A DNA stretch of 64,000 nucleotides from Rhinopomastus cyanomelas (GCA_013400115.1 VXBP01002276.1:1-64000); one strand, 5' to 3'; shown: positions 22,380-34,386, counted from the stretch's first letter. Numbers and translations are program-made. The notes: generated by a model from the letters alone, not told the origin.

Positions 22380-22790
22380 TGTGTTTGGTGCAACTTGTCA
22401 CTTGAATAGCCTCATCTTGCTGGGGGACCTCTGTTTCTGTTCCCCTATCCATGTGCAGCAGAAGTGACTGTAGCCTGGTCCTCCTCTGCTGCCAGGTTGA
22501 CATCATTTTTCATTTACTTTCTTACCCTCTGGTGGCTAGAGAAGCCTGCTCTGTTGCCGCTCTGTGTGGTCTGAGCGCGACTTCCAGTTTTACCACGTTT
22601 AAAGATCCCGTGGCTGGGACCCCACTGTGTTGCTTTTCAGCTTTTCCTGCGAGAGATTCCGACCCCCAGTGGCTGATTTTTAACTTCCCCAAGATTTCCT
22701 GTTTAAAGAAACCTCCAAATCAGTCAAAAACATCAATAAATAATGTTTGGAGACTAGGCACCAGCTCTGTTGCTGTTCTCTATTGGCCAG
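22380..22790 (-). mobile_element. CR1 5' UTR and ORF1 start, arm B (minus sense)
   Basis: On the minus strand the 5' UTR-like part runs from about 22790 to 22510, including GTCTCCAAAC, AACAGGAAA and CGCTCAGACCACAC in the same order as arm A. An ATG at 22506 opens MMSTWQQRRTRLQSLLLHMD, then RGTETEVPQQDEAIQVTSC, homologous to arm A. The frame stays open into a non-homologous region. Arm A and arm B form an inverted repeat with a central loop of about 60 bases. By eye, identity is about 65-75 percent, so they are separate copies or an ancient duplication, not a recent palindrome. Confidence 0.75.
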
Positions 22791-22794
22791 ACCT

Positions 22795-23291
22795 TGGCAC
22801 TAAGTGCCACATCCAGTCTGTCCCTAAACATCTCCAAGGATGGGAACTCCACCACTGCCCTGGGCTGTCCATTCAGGATTTGGTCACCCTTTCTGTGGGA
22901 AAGGGTTTCCTAATATCCAACCTAACCCTCTCTTGGCACAGCTTCAGGCCTTTCCCTCTTGTGCTGTCTCTGGCTGCCTGGGAGAAGAGACCAATCCCCT
23001 CCTGACTACAAGCTCCCTTCAAGGAGTTCTAGAGAGGGAGAAGGTCCCCCTTGAGTCTTGTCTTCTCCAGGATAAACACCCTCAGCTCACTCAACCTCTC
23101 CTCATCAGACTTTCCCTCCTTTTCCTACCTTAGCTTCATTGCTCCTCTAGACCCACTCCCATCCTTCAATCCCTTCTTGAAGTGAGGGGCCCAGAACTGC
23201 CCCCAGTACTCGAGGGGAGGCCTCCCCAGTGCCTGCTACAGGGGAAGAATTACACCCCTAGTCCTGATAGCCACACTATTGCTGATACAAG
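22795..23291 (-). mobile_element. CR1 LINE, older subfamily, ORF2 C-terminus
   Basis: Inverted CR1 sequence: CAAGTGCCACATCC-type 3' UTR (CACTAAGTGCCACATCCAGT), CTCCAAGGATGGGAACTCCA, GGAGAAGAGACCAATCCCCT, GAGCTGAGGGTGTTTATCCT on the sense strand, GGGCCCAGAACTG and a 5' end at GTATCAGCAATAGTG. Frames are heavily broken. The final 3' tail is lacking: the 3' UTR stops at about 22795, where the 5' UTR of arm B begins in the same orientation. Confidence 0.85.
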
Positions 23292-23682
23292 TGTGTCTGC
23301 AACTTTTAAATGTCTAACAGGATAGTCTTCAGCCTCTCTCCAAAATCATAATATACTAAACATAGTTTGATTACAATGAAAAAGGCAAAATAACATTTTA
23401 ACTTAATGTGAAATAGCACCGAGCCCCACTTATAACGTCAATGTTGGTGGTATTTGAGTAATTTCTTGCTATACACTGGATTTTCTGTTTACAGATGATA
23501 TCAGTTTTTTCACCTTTCACACAGCAGGTCTTTAGTGTAGATCAAGCTGCTTTAGCGTACCACAGCTCCTGTGTTCTCAAGAGCAATATTTCAAACCCAG
23601 ATCATTTGGGTTGTGTTTACTCGTTACTTTATCTGGACAATAACAGCCCAGTCTTCAGGACTAACAAAATTGTATTCGGTGC
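23292..23682. other. No gene recognised
   Basis: AT-rich DNA between two CR1 fragments. A 72-codon plus frame (23495-23713) is not supported by any motif and its end overlaps CR1. Confidence 0.5.
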
Positions 23683-23795
23683 TGAAAATCTGCCTGGATA
23701 TGTTACTGTGTGACTTGGTCTAGGTGGTCTTGCTCTGACAGGGGGATTGGAGGTCCTTTCCAGTCACTAATCCCTAATGTTCTGTCTTTCTGTGA
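23683..23795 (+). mobile_element. CR1 3' end, 110 bp
   Basis: Encodes the last residues of ORF2 (LDMLLCDLV) and the 3' UTR. CTTGGTCTAGGTGGTCTTGC is followed by CAGGGGGATTGGAGGTCCTT, so about 20 bases (ACTAGATGATCTTTCG) are deleted. The tail reads TAATGTTCTGTCTTTCTGTGA. Confidence 0.88.
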
Positions 23796-26700
23796 ATGTT
23801 GAAGGCAAATATTGCTCACTTATTATCTTCAAGAGGATGAAGAAGTTCATTCAGGTATAATAATGAATAGTGAATTCAAAGGAACTGTCTGCACAATTCA
23901 CATTGATGCCTTTTTAACTCTCATTAGATTTTTAGCTTTAAAATACCTCATTTAAAGAATATTTACAAGGTTAATATGTGTGCTAGTCCAGTCTGAAAAC
24001 TATCGAGATGCAGAATGAAAATAGGAGCAATTTCCCGTATTCGCTGTTGTGTTTAACTGCACATAAATTACATAGGGAAACACTGTCCTGGTTATGTCCT
24101 TATGCATTTCATTTCCATGAACAACAGTAAAAAATCTTTTTGTAAAAAGTACTATGTAATGTGTCTCTGAAGAACTGCGTGCAGTTTGATGTCTTATGTT
24201 CCTTTACTTTGGGCACTAGAAGAACTGAGCCAAGTCATTTGCATGAGCAGTGAATACCCCAGTAGATTTGTATTACAACAACTACATGTCTTCTGAGTAT
24301 TTCAGACTTGTCATTGCAGTGTCCAGGAGGACAACTTTCCAACATTTATGAGGCTGACAAAATCAAAGCTCCTATTAGGTCTATTTTTCACTGGGGAAAC
24401 GAGTAGAAGTTGGCATTTCTTAGTGTTTTCTACTGCATTGTGATTACAAAAATATTTGTGTTTTTAATCCCATTTGGGCATTGACTGGCTGGTAGAGCCT
24501 TCTTATGAGGGAGAAAAAAAAGCTGCATTTCCTGTCAGGTGACAAGATTTTCCATTTCAAAAGGCATTGATGCTAAAAATATCATATCTGCCGTGATACC
24601 TGTGAAAGGTGTTAAATGCTTCTTCAAGCAAAAAATTTCTTTTCCACATTTTGGTTTTATGTTTAATAGGTTTATCCTGTTCCTATAGAAAATGTTTATA
24701 ATGATATATATTTATTTCCTCAAGTATGTCTCAGTGAATATCATACCAATACACAATAATTTTGTCAGATTATTCAATGAATCAAATAAAAATTAGGTTG
24801 TCTCTAATTCAAGTAGTCTGGGTTTTCAACATGATTTATACGATAATATACACCACTTTTTCCATAAAGTTGCTGAAGATGCTTATTTGTCATGACTGAC
24901 TTCACCTGAGTATGCCAGATGCTTCCAGATGTATTTTAGGATATTGTAGATATTAGCAGTAAAGAATTAGCTAATTTAATGAATGGTTGATGATTTTCCA
25001 TTTATTCATGATTTTCACAAAATTCTTTTAAATTTAAATTTTAGTAAAAGGAAGAAAGTATTTTGCTCCTGCACACAACTCTTCCAAAATACAAGTAACT
25101 TTAAGACACGTGAAAGTTTTACATGATGACTGCTATAGTTCTTAAACTTTGGAGCTGCCATATACAGAGACATTTAAAATACTTAGTTGTCAGTGATTTA
25201 TTTTCTTCTGTGTTGCTCAAGAAGTAACCTGTGTACACTTCCTGAGGAGAAAACTCATCCTATTCCTTTGGAAAACATTTCAAGATATGCTTGTCAGTAA
25301 AGTCAAGTTTTATTGTGGAACTTGATTAAAAAAAAGTTTAAAGGTGGAGTAATGAAGCACTTTATCTTCAGCTGTAGGAAATTTCAGCTTGGATCAATTT
25401 TTCTCATACTGGCTAATCATAATTACTTTAGCTACCCACAGTAGCTTCCGGTAGATATTTTGATTGTCTGGAAGAGGAAGATCAATTAAATTGTTGGGAA
25501 AAAAAAACAAACAACCTGGTACAAAGATAAAACTTCCAAAATTATTTTTCTACTGGCTGGAGCTTATTATTGCATTATTTTTAGCATGAGCTCAAGTTAG
25601 TCTCTTGACTTCTTGATTGAGATACAGAGTCAAAAATACAAATAATCCATTTATCAAAACAGAAATGTATGTTTGACTAGTTCTGAGATTAATTTTGTTC
25701 ATATGTTTCTCCAGTTGACCTCACTTTTGATTTCTTTCACATGTCAAAACTTAAGGGCAGTGAAACACACGAAAAAGTTCCTGCATTGGAAGATATCCAA
25801 CTGAAAAGTGATAGATTACTATCAGTCCACAGTAAAAGCAAAATCTTAAATTGCTATTAAGTACAGACTAAACCAGTTTAATGTTTTTCCTGAATGGTTG
25901 TGTAACACTATTTACATTAATTATGCCCAAAGGCAGCTTCTGAACCTACTCTGTCTCAGTTGTTACTTTTTAATGAACAATGGGCTGTGATCATCTGAGT
26001 GGACTTTTCTTTGTCCTCAAATAAATGAAAAAATCCTACACCAAAATGTTGGATATTGTTTCTTATTCCTTCTTGAATGTAATTCCACTCACTTCTATAT
26101 TATTATTCTGTTTCTTTGATAGGTTTAATGCATATGAACATGTCAAGAATGTGTGCAATTTCAAAAATCTTCTATGTTCTTTGATGTTAATTTATAATGT
26201 CTCTGTGCTCTGCTACTGCCTGCCACATATTGTACTTGAGTTAAAGAGTTTCACAGAACAGAAGAGGTTTTTATATAATTACAGTGAGTTTTTGTGCACT
26301 GACTAGATTCTTTCTCTCAGGCACACATCCTGAAACCACACATCTTGAATATTTCTAATTTATTTTTCACCCCTGAATTAATTAATCATAATGTAACTTC
26401 AAACTGAGAAATAAGTATACATAACCTAACCTGTAAGTCTAGAAATTATTCCTCTGTGTCAGGGCGTGTTGACAAAACCTCAAAAACAAACTGCAAAATT
26501 CCTTTTTTAGCAAAGTGATTTCCAAGGTGACCTTTTTATTTTCACTTTCTTTCCTGAAAGACAATCAAATTATCCTCTAGTACACACTTAAGTTCTCTGC
26601 TTGAAATAACGTGAAAAACGTCAAATTTTAAATCAAAGAACTAAAGATCAAATGTTCTGCCTAAAAAAAAGGGTCATAAAAATAAAATTTTTAATGCATT

Positions 26701-27887
26701 TTGCAAGAAAATTTCTTGCTTGCCAATTTTCAATGCAGAGTGGACACTGCAGAGATGCAACTGTCTTCTCCAGGAGGGCTTTAAAACTCTGCTATTGGAA
26801 AAGCAGTAGTGAAAGCTAATTTTTTGTTATACTGTCCTCAATATATAAGATGGCTTTTTGAATGCTGGATTGTGAAGGACAAAAAAAAGATTTTTGATAT
26901 GGTAAAAAAAAAAACCCATGGAGAATGTAGGAACAGTATCAGTACCTGTAACTTTGAGTAGCTAGGGACTCTTCTCAGATATAAGTGTTTTTGAAATGCA
27001 TTGCTCTTGCAGGGAAATCAGTAATACCGTTTCTCTGGCAAGCAAATTTGACAGATTAAATCCATCCATCATAGTTCTGGCTTTGAAGTCTTTGTCAGTC
27101 TTCACATCACAGACTCTTTCCTGAAACAGCCTTGAAAACTTGATGAGAGATGTACTATATTATTTACTACGGGAACTATATCAGTATACTAAGAAAAGTA
27201 AGATTTGGTTATGTCTTGGAAATCTACCCAAATTATAATAATTTGATTAGCCATTATCTTAAGAATCACATGTAAAGTGTACAAGGACACAGATAAGAAC
27301 TTAGCAAAGCAAAGATAGTTTTGAGAAATGAAGGTCTAAAAGAGATGGAGGAAAAAAATTAGAATTTTCTTTCAGGATGATGGAAATGTAGTAAAATAAA
27401 ACAGTTTGGGACAGCAAAGTTTTATTCCTTTCTATTTATAAAAGCCTTCATTTACTGGAAAGTTCATGTCAGTTTTTTCAACAGAGCTTTTCTGTTCTGA
27501 TTTTCCCTCTGGATGCTCAGTATCCCATTCACTTTTACTTCAAATTTTCTTTACTTCTGCAATCATTTCCCCTTTAGTTTTTCCAAATTTCATTGCTTGC
27601 CCATGACACTTTTCTCCTAGAGCTTGTTGTCTCAGTCCTTAGTACAAAAGCCTGAATGGCTGATACGTTTTGTTCCAGGAAGGAATCCACATACGTTCGT
27701 TAAATATCTGTGATTTGTTTGGCAATAATGGTAACAAAGTTCTATAGTCCAAGTTCATATTTCTTTGCCTTTGGAGACAAGAACAAAGCTAAATGTTTTT
27801 AATGTTTGTAATAAAAAGAAATGTAAAGTAGTTAGAACTGAAATAGAAAAAAAGAATTTCAGTCTAGGATTAAAAAACCCACCAAAT
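23796..27887. other. 4.1 kb with no gene or repeat recognised
   Basis: AT-rich DNA without CR1 remnants. The longest frame (26025-26306, 93 codons, rich in Phe/Leu/Cys) starts in AT-rich sequence and shows no family motif. A homopolymer pair flanks 26880-26915. Its lack of repeats could mean constraint or simply chance; the sequence alone does not tell. Confidence 0.5.
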
Positions 27888-28125
27888 CACACAATCACAG
27901 AATCATTAGGGATTGGAAGGGACCTCAAAAGATTCTCTACTCCAGTCTGTCTGCTATAGCAGGATCACCTAGACCAAGTCACACAGGAACACATCCAGGT
28001 GGGTCTTAAACATCTCCAGTGAAGGAGACCCCACAACCACCCTGGGCGCCTGCTCCAGTCTCTTGTCACCCTCACTGTGAAGAAGTTCCTTCTCATATTG
28101 ATGTGGAACCTTTTATGTTTCAGCT
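27888..28125 (-). mobile_element. CR1 3' end, 240 bp
   Basis: Minus strand: FHINMRRNFF-type coding end, a CCCAGGGTGG..GGGGTCTCC stretch, CTGGATGTGTTCCTGTGTGA, then the 3' UTR and TGATTCTGTGATTGTG tail. The 5' truncation falls at AACATAAAAGGTTCC, immediately against the dispersed repeat that starts at 28126. Confidence 0.93.
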
Positions 28126-28406
28126 GTCTCTGATGTGAAAAAGACCAATGACTGATACGATATCTCCTGTTGTATTTTTCTCAGAATATGTGATGGCATT
28201 TGTGACTGAGTTTCTGGTTTGTGTGCACTAACTTGCTTAACATTTTCTTTCTTCTTTCCGTATATAGTTATAGATTTAATAAACCTTTTTTTCATTTTCC
28301 CTAAGCTATCCATTGTCTGGCAAATTCTATCCAAGATCTCATAGAGACCCAACTGCTTTTTTTCTTTTCCTTTCTTTTTTTAAACTGTGGTCTTGAACCC
28401 ATCACA
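28126..28406 (+). repeat. Unclassified dispersed repeat, copy 1
   Basis: About 280 bases that match 57013-57281 in the same orientation. Both begin GTCTCTGATG and end near TGTGGTCTTGAAC.CA. Shared blocks include TCTCAGAATATGTGATGG, GTGTGCACTAACTTGCTTAA and CTAAGCTATCCATTGTCTGG. By eye identity is roughly 80-85 percent with several small indels in the T-rich parts. There is no coding potential in common and I do not recognise the family. The left edge coincides with a CR1 truncation point. Confidence 0.85.
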
Positions 28407-30204
28407 CCTTCATTACAGAAGACACAAGTTTGGTTAGGCAGGACTTGCTCTTTGTGCAGCCACGCTGAATGTCTCAAATCCTCTCCCTTTTTTGAGTAAG
28501 TACATTTCAAAACAACTTATCTGCAAGTCTTTATCGCACACTTTTCCTCAAAGGAAAACTTACCTCTGGGTACTTTATTTTTAAAGTCTTATGCATTTCT
28601 TGAACTTACCATCTGAACCAGACTGTACCATCTGAACACTGTCCATGTCTCATCCAGACTGTCATCTTTATTTCAAATTAATTTTCTCTAGATTTGTGCA
28701 TTCATGATTAAAAAACAGAGTAATCATGAGTTAAGAGGTCAGAATTAAATGAAGGGGTCACATATTATTGGAAACAAATCTTTTTTGAAACTCAGTTTTA
28801 AAACACTCTCCAGAGGTTTTGGAATTAAGATGAATGAGTTTTATAGCAGTATAAAAAGAATTTATAATAGCTCTGTTAACTTAGCAGTGTGATTGTATGG
28901 CTGAGGAATGAACAACACAAAGATTTTGTTTTGGAATTAATGATGCTGTGTAAAAATGATGAGGTAAAGGTAGTTGATGTGGCCTTTACAGATGACAGCA
29001 ACTGAATACAAAATATTTCTATTTAATAGGAAAAATTGATCTAGTCATCCTTAAGAAACTTCTTCATGGATTGAGAAAAACAAGAGAGCTCTCTAAATAC
29101 CAATAAAAATGACAGTGCATTCTTTAATGCTGCTTTAGGAGTGTCTTAGATGACGTTTAGCATAAATGAACAGGTTATTAGATTAATTTAAATATATATT
29201 GAGACTAGGAGGTTTTGTACAGAAAGAGTGAAATATTTATTTAAAAGAAAAAATAATGTCTGGTTAGATGAAGGCAAAGCTAGACAAATAGATTTAGCTT
29301 GGAGAGAGAAAATTTGTAAAAATTATACTTTAAAGTTTGTTTAGGAATTTTCCACATGGAGAAACATAATTAAAATATGCTAAACAGTGCTATCTTCTTC
29401 CCATAAAAAAAGGACTAGTTATAGCACTGAACTAATGAAAGAATGATAAAAGCTAATTTTGAATTAAATGATGCATGAAAGAAGGATGTTTGTGTTCTCC
29501 ATGGAAAGAATATGGAAAAGAACATTAAAACATCTCCTTAAGCTGAATGAGAGACTTCTTATTTCTTCAACCTCCAATCCTTGATTTTTATGGCACTCTT
29601 TAGCATAAATCAAGAAAAAGACTGGAAAAATAATACAATAGAAAACAGATTAAGGATCTAAAAAAGGATCAAGAGAAAGCAACTTCTCAGTTCACGACTT
29701 CGCATAGATTAAGTATGTCATGGTTAAATGAAGCTGTGAGACAGGGACTATATTTAAACTGTTTTTTTCTTGAAAAGATTTTTAAGAAGTTATTAAAATG
29801 CTATTATCGCTGAAGTTATTAACGGTATCTGCTAATAATTTTCTGCTTTCCTTCTCTTCTAGAACTAAGGATATGAACAAATCTGACAAGAATATAACAA
29901 AGAAACTAATATCCTACATCCTTTGTTGGTATGTATTTATTTACTCCCCATTATGCTCTAAATTGAATAGATTAACCTTTATGATAGGATTTACCTAATA
30001 TACCTTAATATTTCTTTGAAGTAGCATTCATTATGTTGAGTGCTAGATGTTAGATTCATTGTAGTTCAAGTGAGACCCAAAGTAAAGGTCTCATTTTCTA
30101 CTCCCACTCTATGAAATGCAGATATTTTTTTAACCAGTGTGTCCTCTGTGTAGCTGCTGACTTCAAGACAAATCGGACCCTAGCCTGACTGGCTCTTTGT
30201 CCAC
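28407..30204. other. No gene recognised
   Basis: 1.8 kb of strongly AT-rich DNA. Only short frames are present. Confidence 0.5.
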
Positions 30205-30407
30205 ATATTCTTCACTGAGAGAGTCATTGGCCACTGGAATGGCCTGCTCAGGGAGGTGGTGGAGTCTCCAACTCTGGAGCTGTTCAAGGCAGGATTGGAC
30301 GTGGTACTTGGTGCCACGGTCTAGCCTTGAGCTCTGTGGTGGCAGGTTGGACTTGATGATCTATGAGGTCTCTTCCAACCTTGGTAATACTGTGATACTG
30401 TGATATT
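30205..30407 (+). mobile_element. CR1 3' end, ATACTGTG-tail type
   Basis: Starts TTCTTCACTGAGAGAGTCAT (FFTERV), continues GGCCACTGGAATGGCCTGCT (GHWNGLL), GAGGTGGTGGAGTCTCCAAC, then a 3' UTR GGTTGGACTTGATGATCTAT and tail CCAACCTTGGTAATACTGTG. Related to but distinct from the 20.7-kb and 44.2-kb copies, which share the ATACTGTG tail. Confidence 0.9.
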
Positions 30408-31084
30408 CTTACAGGGACAGGGACAGGTATATTAGATGAAGATATGTTCTGTCCAAATGCCTAGGTTGTACTGCTGGGGCACCAAAGTGTCATAAAGCTA
30501 GGTACTTAGTCTGTGATTGTACAGGCTCTTTATATGCACTAGAGAGAGCTCAGATAATATCACTTTGAAGATATATGACAGAAGAGCCTAGATAATTAGC
30601 TCTGGCTGGTTACTTTGTCTTGTAGATAACTGTACTTAGCATTAATTAAAACACATAATTAAATTCTTATATGATTGTATGAGTATCTGCTTATTCTGTA
30701 CATTTATAGGTCTTGATATTATTCTAAGAAATACAGAATACAGTGCCTTTCAAGCAGAGAATGATTATAACAACACAGTTCTTGTTTAAGATCTCAATAG
30801 CAAAGAGTATAAGGGGAAAAAGGAAAGATAAATCAAGAAACTAATATTTATTGGTCAATTTTGTTGCTTTATTTCAGAAGAAAATAGATTAATTATTAAC
30901 TGTGATAATTTTCAATATTTATAGATGTGATATCTCCTCCCAAGACCATAGCTAGAAAATCCAGGTTGCTAACATAATGGTATCAACTTCTCTTAATTTG
31001 CTACAAGGGCTACTTGAAGGCAGGGGAAGAGACATTCATTGCCTTTTTTTGCTTCTTCCTAATTATGGATTTATTTTCATACTT
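30408..31084. other. No gene recognised
   Basis: AT-rich spacer between two plus-strand CR1s. Confidence 0.5.
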
Positions 31085-33808
31085 GGGGTTACTCAACCTT
31101 CAACAAGACCTGGTGGAACAGCTGACATGACTGGAATGTGGTCATGGATGGCTATGTCCTTTTCAAAAGGGACAGGTCAGCAAGGTGGGGTAGAGGAGTT
31201 GCTTTCTATGCTAGAGAGAGACTGGAATGTATTGAGTTCTATCCAGGGGCACAGGAAGAAAGAGTTGAGAGTTTGTGGGTGTGTATTAAGGGGCAGGCTG
31301 CCATGGGTGACACTGTTGTGGGTGTCTATTACAGATCACAATGAGGAGAATGATGAGGTCTTTTACAGGCAGCTGACAACAGCCTAACAGCTACAGGCCT
31401 TGGTTCTCATTGGGGATTTTAACTACCCAGATATTTACTGCAAGACCTACTCAGCCAGCCACCCATAGTCCGGGAGGTTCCTCCGGTGTATTGCTGACAA
31501 TTTCCTGATGCAAATGGTGGAGGAGCCCTCTAGGAGAGGATCACTGCTGAATCTTGTACTCACCAAAAAAGCAGGTCTGGCTAAAGCAGTGAAGGTTGAG
31601 GGCAGCCTTGAGTACGGTGATCATAAGATAGTGGAGTTCAAGGCATCGTGTGGTAGGAACAGAATGCCTAGCAGAATCACAGCCCTGGACTTCAGGAGGG
31701 ACAAATTTGGCCTTTTCAAGAAATTGCTAGGGGACGTCCCGTGGGACAGGGTACTGGCAGGTAAAGGAGATCAGGGTAGCTGGTTAACATTCAAAGACCA
31801 CGTCTTTGAAAGCACAAGATCAGAGCATTCCAACAGGAAAGAAGTCAAGGAAGGGAGCCAGAAGACCCACGTGGTTAACCAGGGAACTGCTAGGCAAACT
31901 GAAGAGGAAGAAGAAAGCCTATAGGTCATGGAAGGAAAGGATGGCCACTTGGGATGATTATAAGGCTCTGGTGAGAGAATGTAGGGATGCAACAAGAAAA
32001 GCCAAGGCCTCCTAGGAATTAAATCTTGCAAGAGAGGACATGACAACAAGAAGTGCTTCTTCAAATACATTGCAGGTAAAACTAAACCTAGAGGTAATGT
32101 AGGCCCCCTGCTGAATGAGGTAGATGCCCTGGAGACAGAGGATACAGAGATAGCAGAGAGACTCAACACCTTCTTTGCCTCTGTCTATACTTCTGGGGGA
32201 TGTCCTGATATCAAACCCCAGACTACTGAGGTCCCAGAGGAAGTTGAGGCAAGAGAGGAGCCTGCCTTGGTTGATGAGGACTGGATGTACACAAATCCAT
32301 GGGCCCAGATGGGATGCACCCGCGTGTACTAAGGGAGACGGCGGAAGTCATTGCTAAGACACTCTCCATCATCTTTGCTAAGTCATGGGAATCAGGAGAG
32401 GTGCCTAGGGACTGGAGGATAACAAATGTCACTCCAGTCTTCAAAAAGGTAAACAGGGGGACCCAAGTAACTATAGACAGGTCAGCCTCACCTCCATCCC
32501 AGGAAAGCTGATGGAACAATTTATCCTAGAGGCTGTTTCCAGGCACATCAAGGACAGGAGGGTCATTAGGGACAGTCAGCATGGCTTCACCAAGGGAAAG
32601 TCATGCTTGTCCAACCTGATAGCCTTTTATGAGGACATAACCACGTGGCTAGATGATGGCAGAGCTGTGGATGTGGTCTATCTTGACTTGAGTAAGGGCG
32701 TTTGACACAGTGTCACATAGCATCCTTGCAGCCAGACTCTGGCAGTGTGGCCTAGATTTTCGGGTAGTGAGGTGGATGGTGAACTGTTTGCAGGTTAGAA
32801 GTCAGAGAGTAGTGGCCAATGGGACAGACTCTTGTTGGAGGTCTGTATCTAGTGGAGTGCCCCCCGGGCCGATGCGGGGACCAGTCCTGTTCAATCTATT
32901 CATTAATGACTTGGATGACAGATTACAGCATCCTGTTAGCACTTTTGCTGATGACACAAAACTGGGTGGTGTTGTCCACACCCCAGCAGACTGTGCTACC
33001 AGGCTGGAGAGCTGGGCAGATAGAAATGTAATGAAGTATAACGAGAGTAATTGTAGAGTCTTGCATCTGGGCAAGAACAACCCCAGGTACCAGTATAGGC
33101 TGCGGGCTGACCTGTTGGAGAGCAGCATAGGAGAAAGGGACATGGGGGGTCCTGGTAGCCAGCAGGATGACCATGAGTGTGCTCTTGTGGTCAAGAGTGC
33201 CAACAGCATCTGGGGTGGATCAGAAGGGGGGTGTTTAGCAGATCAAGGGAGGTTCTTCTCTCCCTCTACTCTGCACTGGTGTGACCACATCTGAATATTG
33301 AGTTTCAGTTGTGGTCTCCTCAGTTCAAGAGGGGTTTGGAGCTTCTGGAGAGAGTCCAGAGTAGGGCAACAAGGATGATGAAGGAGGTGGAGCAACTCCC
33401 TTATGAGGAGAGTCTGAGAGAGGTGTGTCGTCTCAGCTTGGAGAAGAGGAGACTGAGGGGTGACCTCATTAATGTCTATAAATATTTGAAGGGTGGGTGT
33501 CAGGAGGATGGAGACAGGCTCTTCTCAATGCCATCTAGTGATAGGACGAGGGGCAATGGTTTTAAGCTGGAACATAGGAGGTTCCACATAACTATGAGAA
33601 GGAACTTCTTCCCAGTGAGGGTGATGGTACACTGGAAGGGGCTGCCAAGGGGAGTTGTGGAGTCTCCTTCACTGGAGACATTTAAAACCCACCTGGATGT
33701 GTTCCTGTGTGACTTGGTGTAGGTGATCCTGCTGTGTCAGGGGGATTGGACTAGATGATCTTCTGAGGTCCCTTCCAATCCCTAATGGTTTTATGATTCT
33801 TTGATTTT
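31085..33808 (+). mobile_element. CR1 LINE, longest copy (2.7 kb), most of ORF2 plus 3' end
   Basis: The element begins within the endonuclease (TWWNS near 31105) and runs to the 3' tail GTTTTATGATTCTTTGA at about 33808. It therefore retains most of the endonuclease, the whole reverse transcriptase and the 3' UTR, but no ORF1 or 5' UTR. A tail with only one and a half 8-bp units, at least seven frame breaks, and several small deletions indicate an old copy. It is the only place in the window where the endonuclease is kept. Confidence 0.95.
31105..33722 (+). pseudogene. Broken CR1 ORF2 (endonuclease and reverse transcriptase)
   Basis: In order: endonuclease pieces TWWNS and MDGYVLFKRDR (31145 on), ESLWVCIKG, and the GDFNYPD motif (GDFN at 31412-31423); connector LDFRRDKFGLFKKLLGDVPW (31687 on); RT with GPDGMHPRVLRETAEVI (about 32300), QHGFTKGKSCLSNLIAFYED, motif A VYLDLSKG (Asp codon 32685-32687), SGVPPGPM..PVLFNLFIND (motif B region) and motif C FADDTK (32944-32961), then RVQSRATRMM, LRGDLINVYKYLKGGCQEDG and the final DVFLCDLV. 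One extra G after motif A (AGTAAGGGCGTTTGAC) splits motif A from the following AFDT. Catalytic residues are largely present, yet the frame changes at least seven times. Confidence 0.9.
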
Positions 33809-34289
33809 ATTTTATTATCTGTATATAATGTTGCTGTGATGACCTTTCAAAATTAATACACTAAAACCTAATCCTAGATTTCTACATTTGACAAGCATGG
33901 AGTTCATTAATAGTCGGGTGAATAGGAATCTGTCAAGATGCAATCATTTTTAAAATTTTTAAAATTGAATTTATAGTACTACAATAGTAGGTGTATTCTA
34001 AATGTGTATTGCAGTCCTTGTTAAACTGAAATTTGGGTGGGGGGGATAAAAATAAAGCAAAAGCAGCAGTGCAACGAGGTATTAGCCAATACAGCTTGAA
34101 ATACATACACCAGTCTGTCACAGACTTGCTTTGGTTCAACAGTGGAAAAAAGATATTCTCAAAATTCCTGCTGGAGTAAAGGATCTAAAGGGCATTTACT
34201 ACTGCATAATTCAGTTATAGCTAAGTGTTGTAACTACAAGTTAGTCCATTGTAGTTGTAGAGTCTTCTGTCTCTCTATATATAAAACTC
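33809..34289. other. No gene recognised
   Basis: AT-rich spacer, with a short G run at 34035-34044. Confidence 0.5.
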
Positions 34290-34386
34290 AGTTGGACATC
34301 ATCCTGAACAGCCTGCTGCAAGTGGGTAGTGGGGGTTGCCAGGACAATCTCCAAAGGTCCATGCCAACCTCATCTCTTCTGTGAAT
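34290..34386 (+). mobile_element. CR1 3'-end remnant, diverged
   Basis: GTTGGACATCATCCTGAACA and GCCTGCTGCAAGTGG match the end of ORF2 plus the start of the 3' UTR, then CTCCAAAGGTCCATGCCAACC and TCTTCTGTGAATCC match the tail. The match is degenerate and short. Confidence 0.6.

Noticed and set aside
22451..23005. 184-codon plus-strand open frame
   Set aside because: It runs antisense across the CR1 5' UTR of arm B and the neighbouring minus-strand CR1; no protein motif in this frame.
24484..24510. GGCTGGTAGAGCC resembling a tRNA D arm
   Set aside because: No anticodon stem, B box or T arm follows.
26025..26306. 93-codon plus frame
   Set aside because: Hydrophobic, Cys-rich composition typical of translated AT-rich DNA; no family motif.
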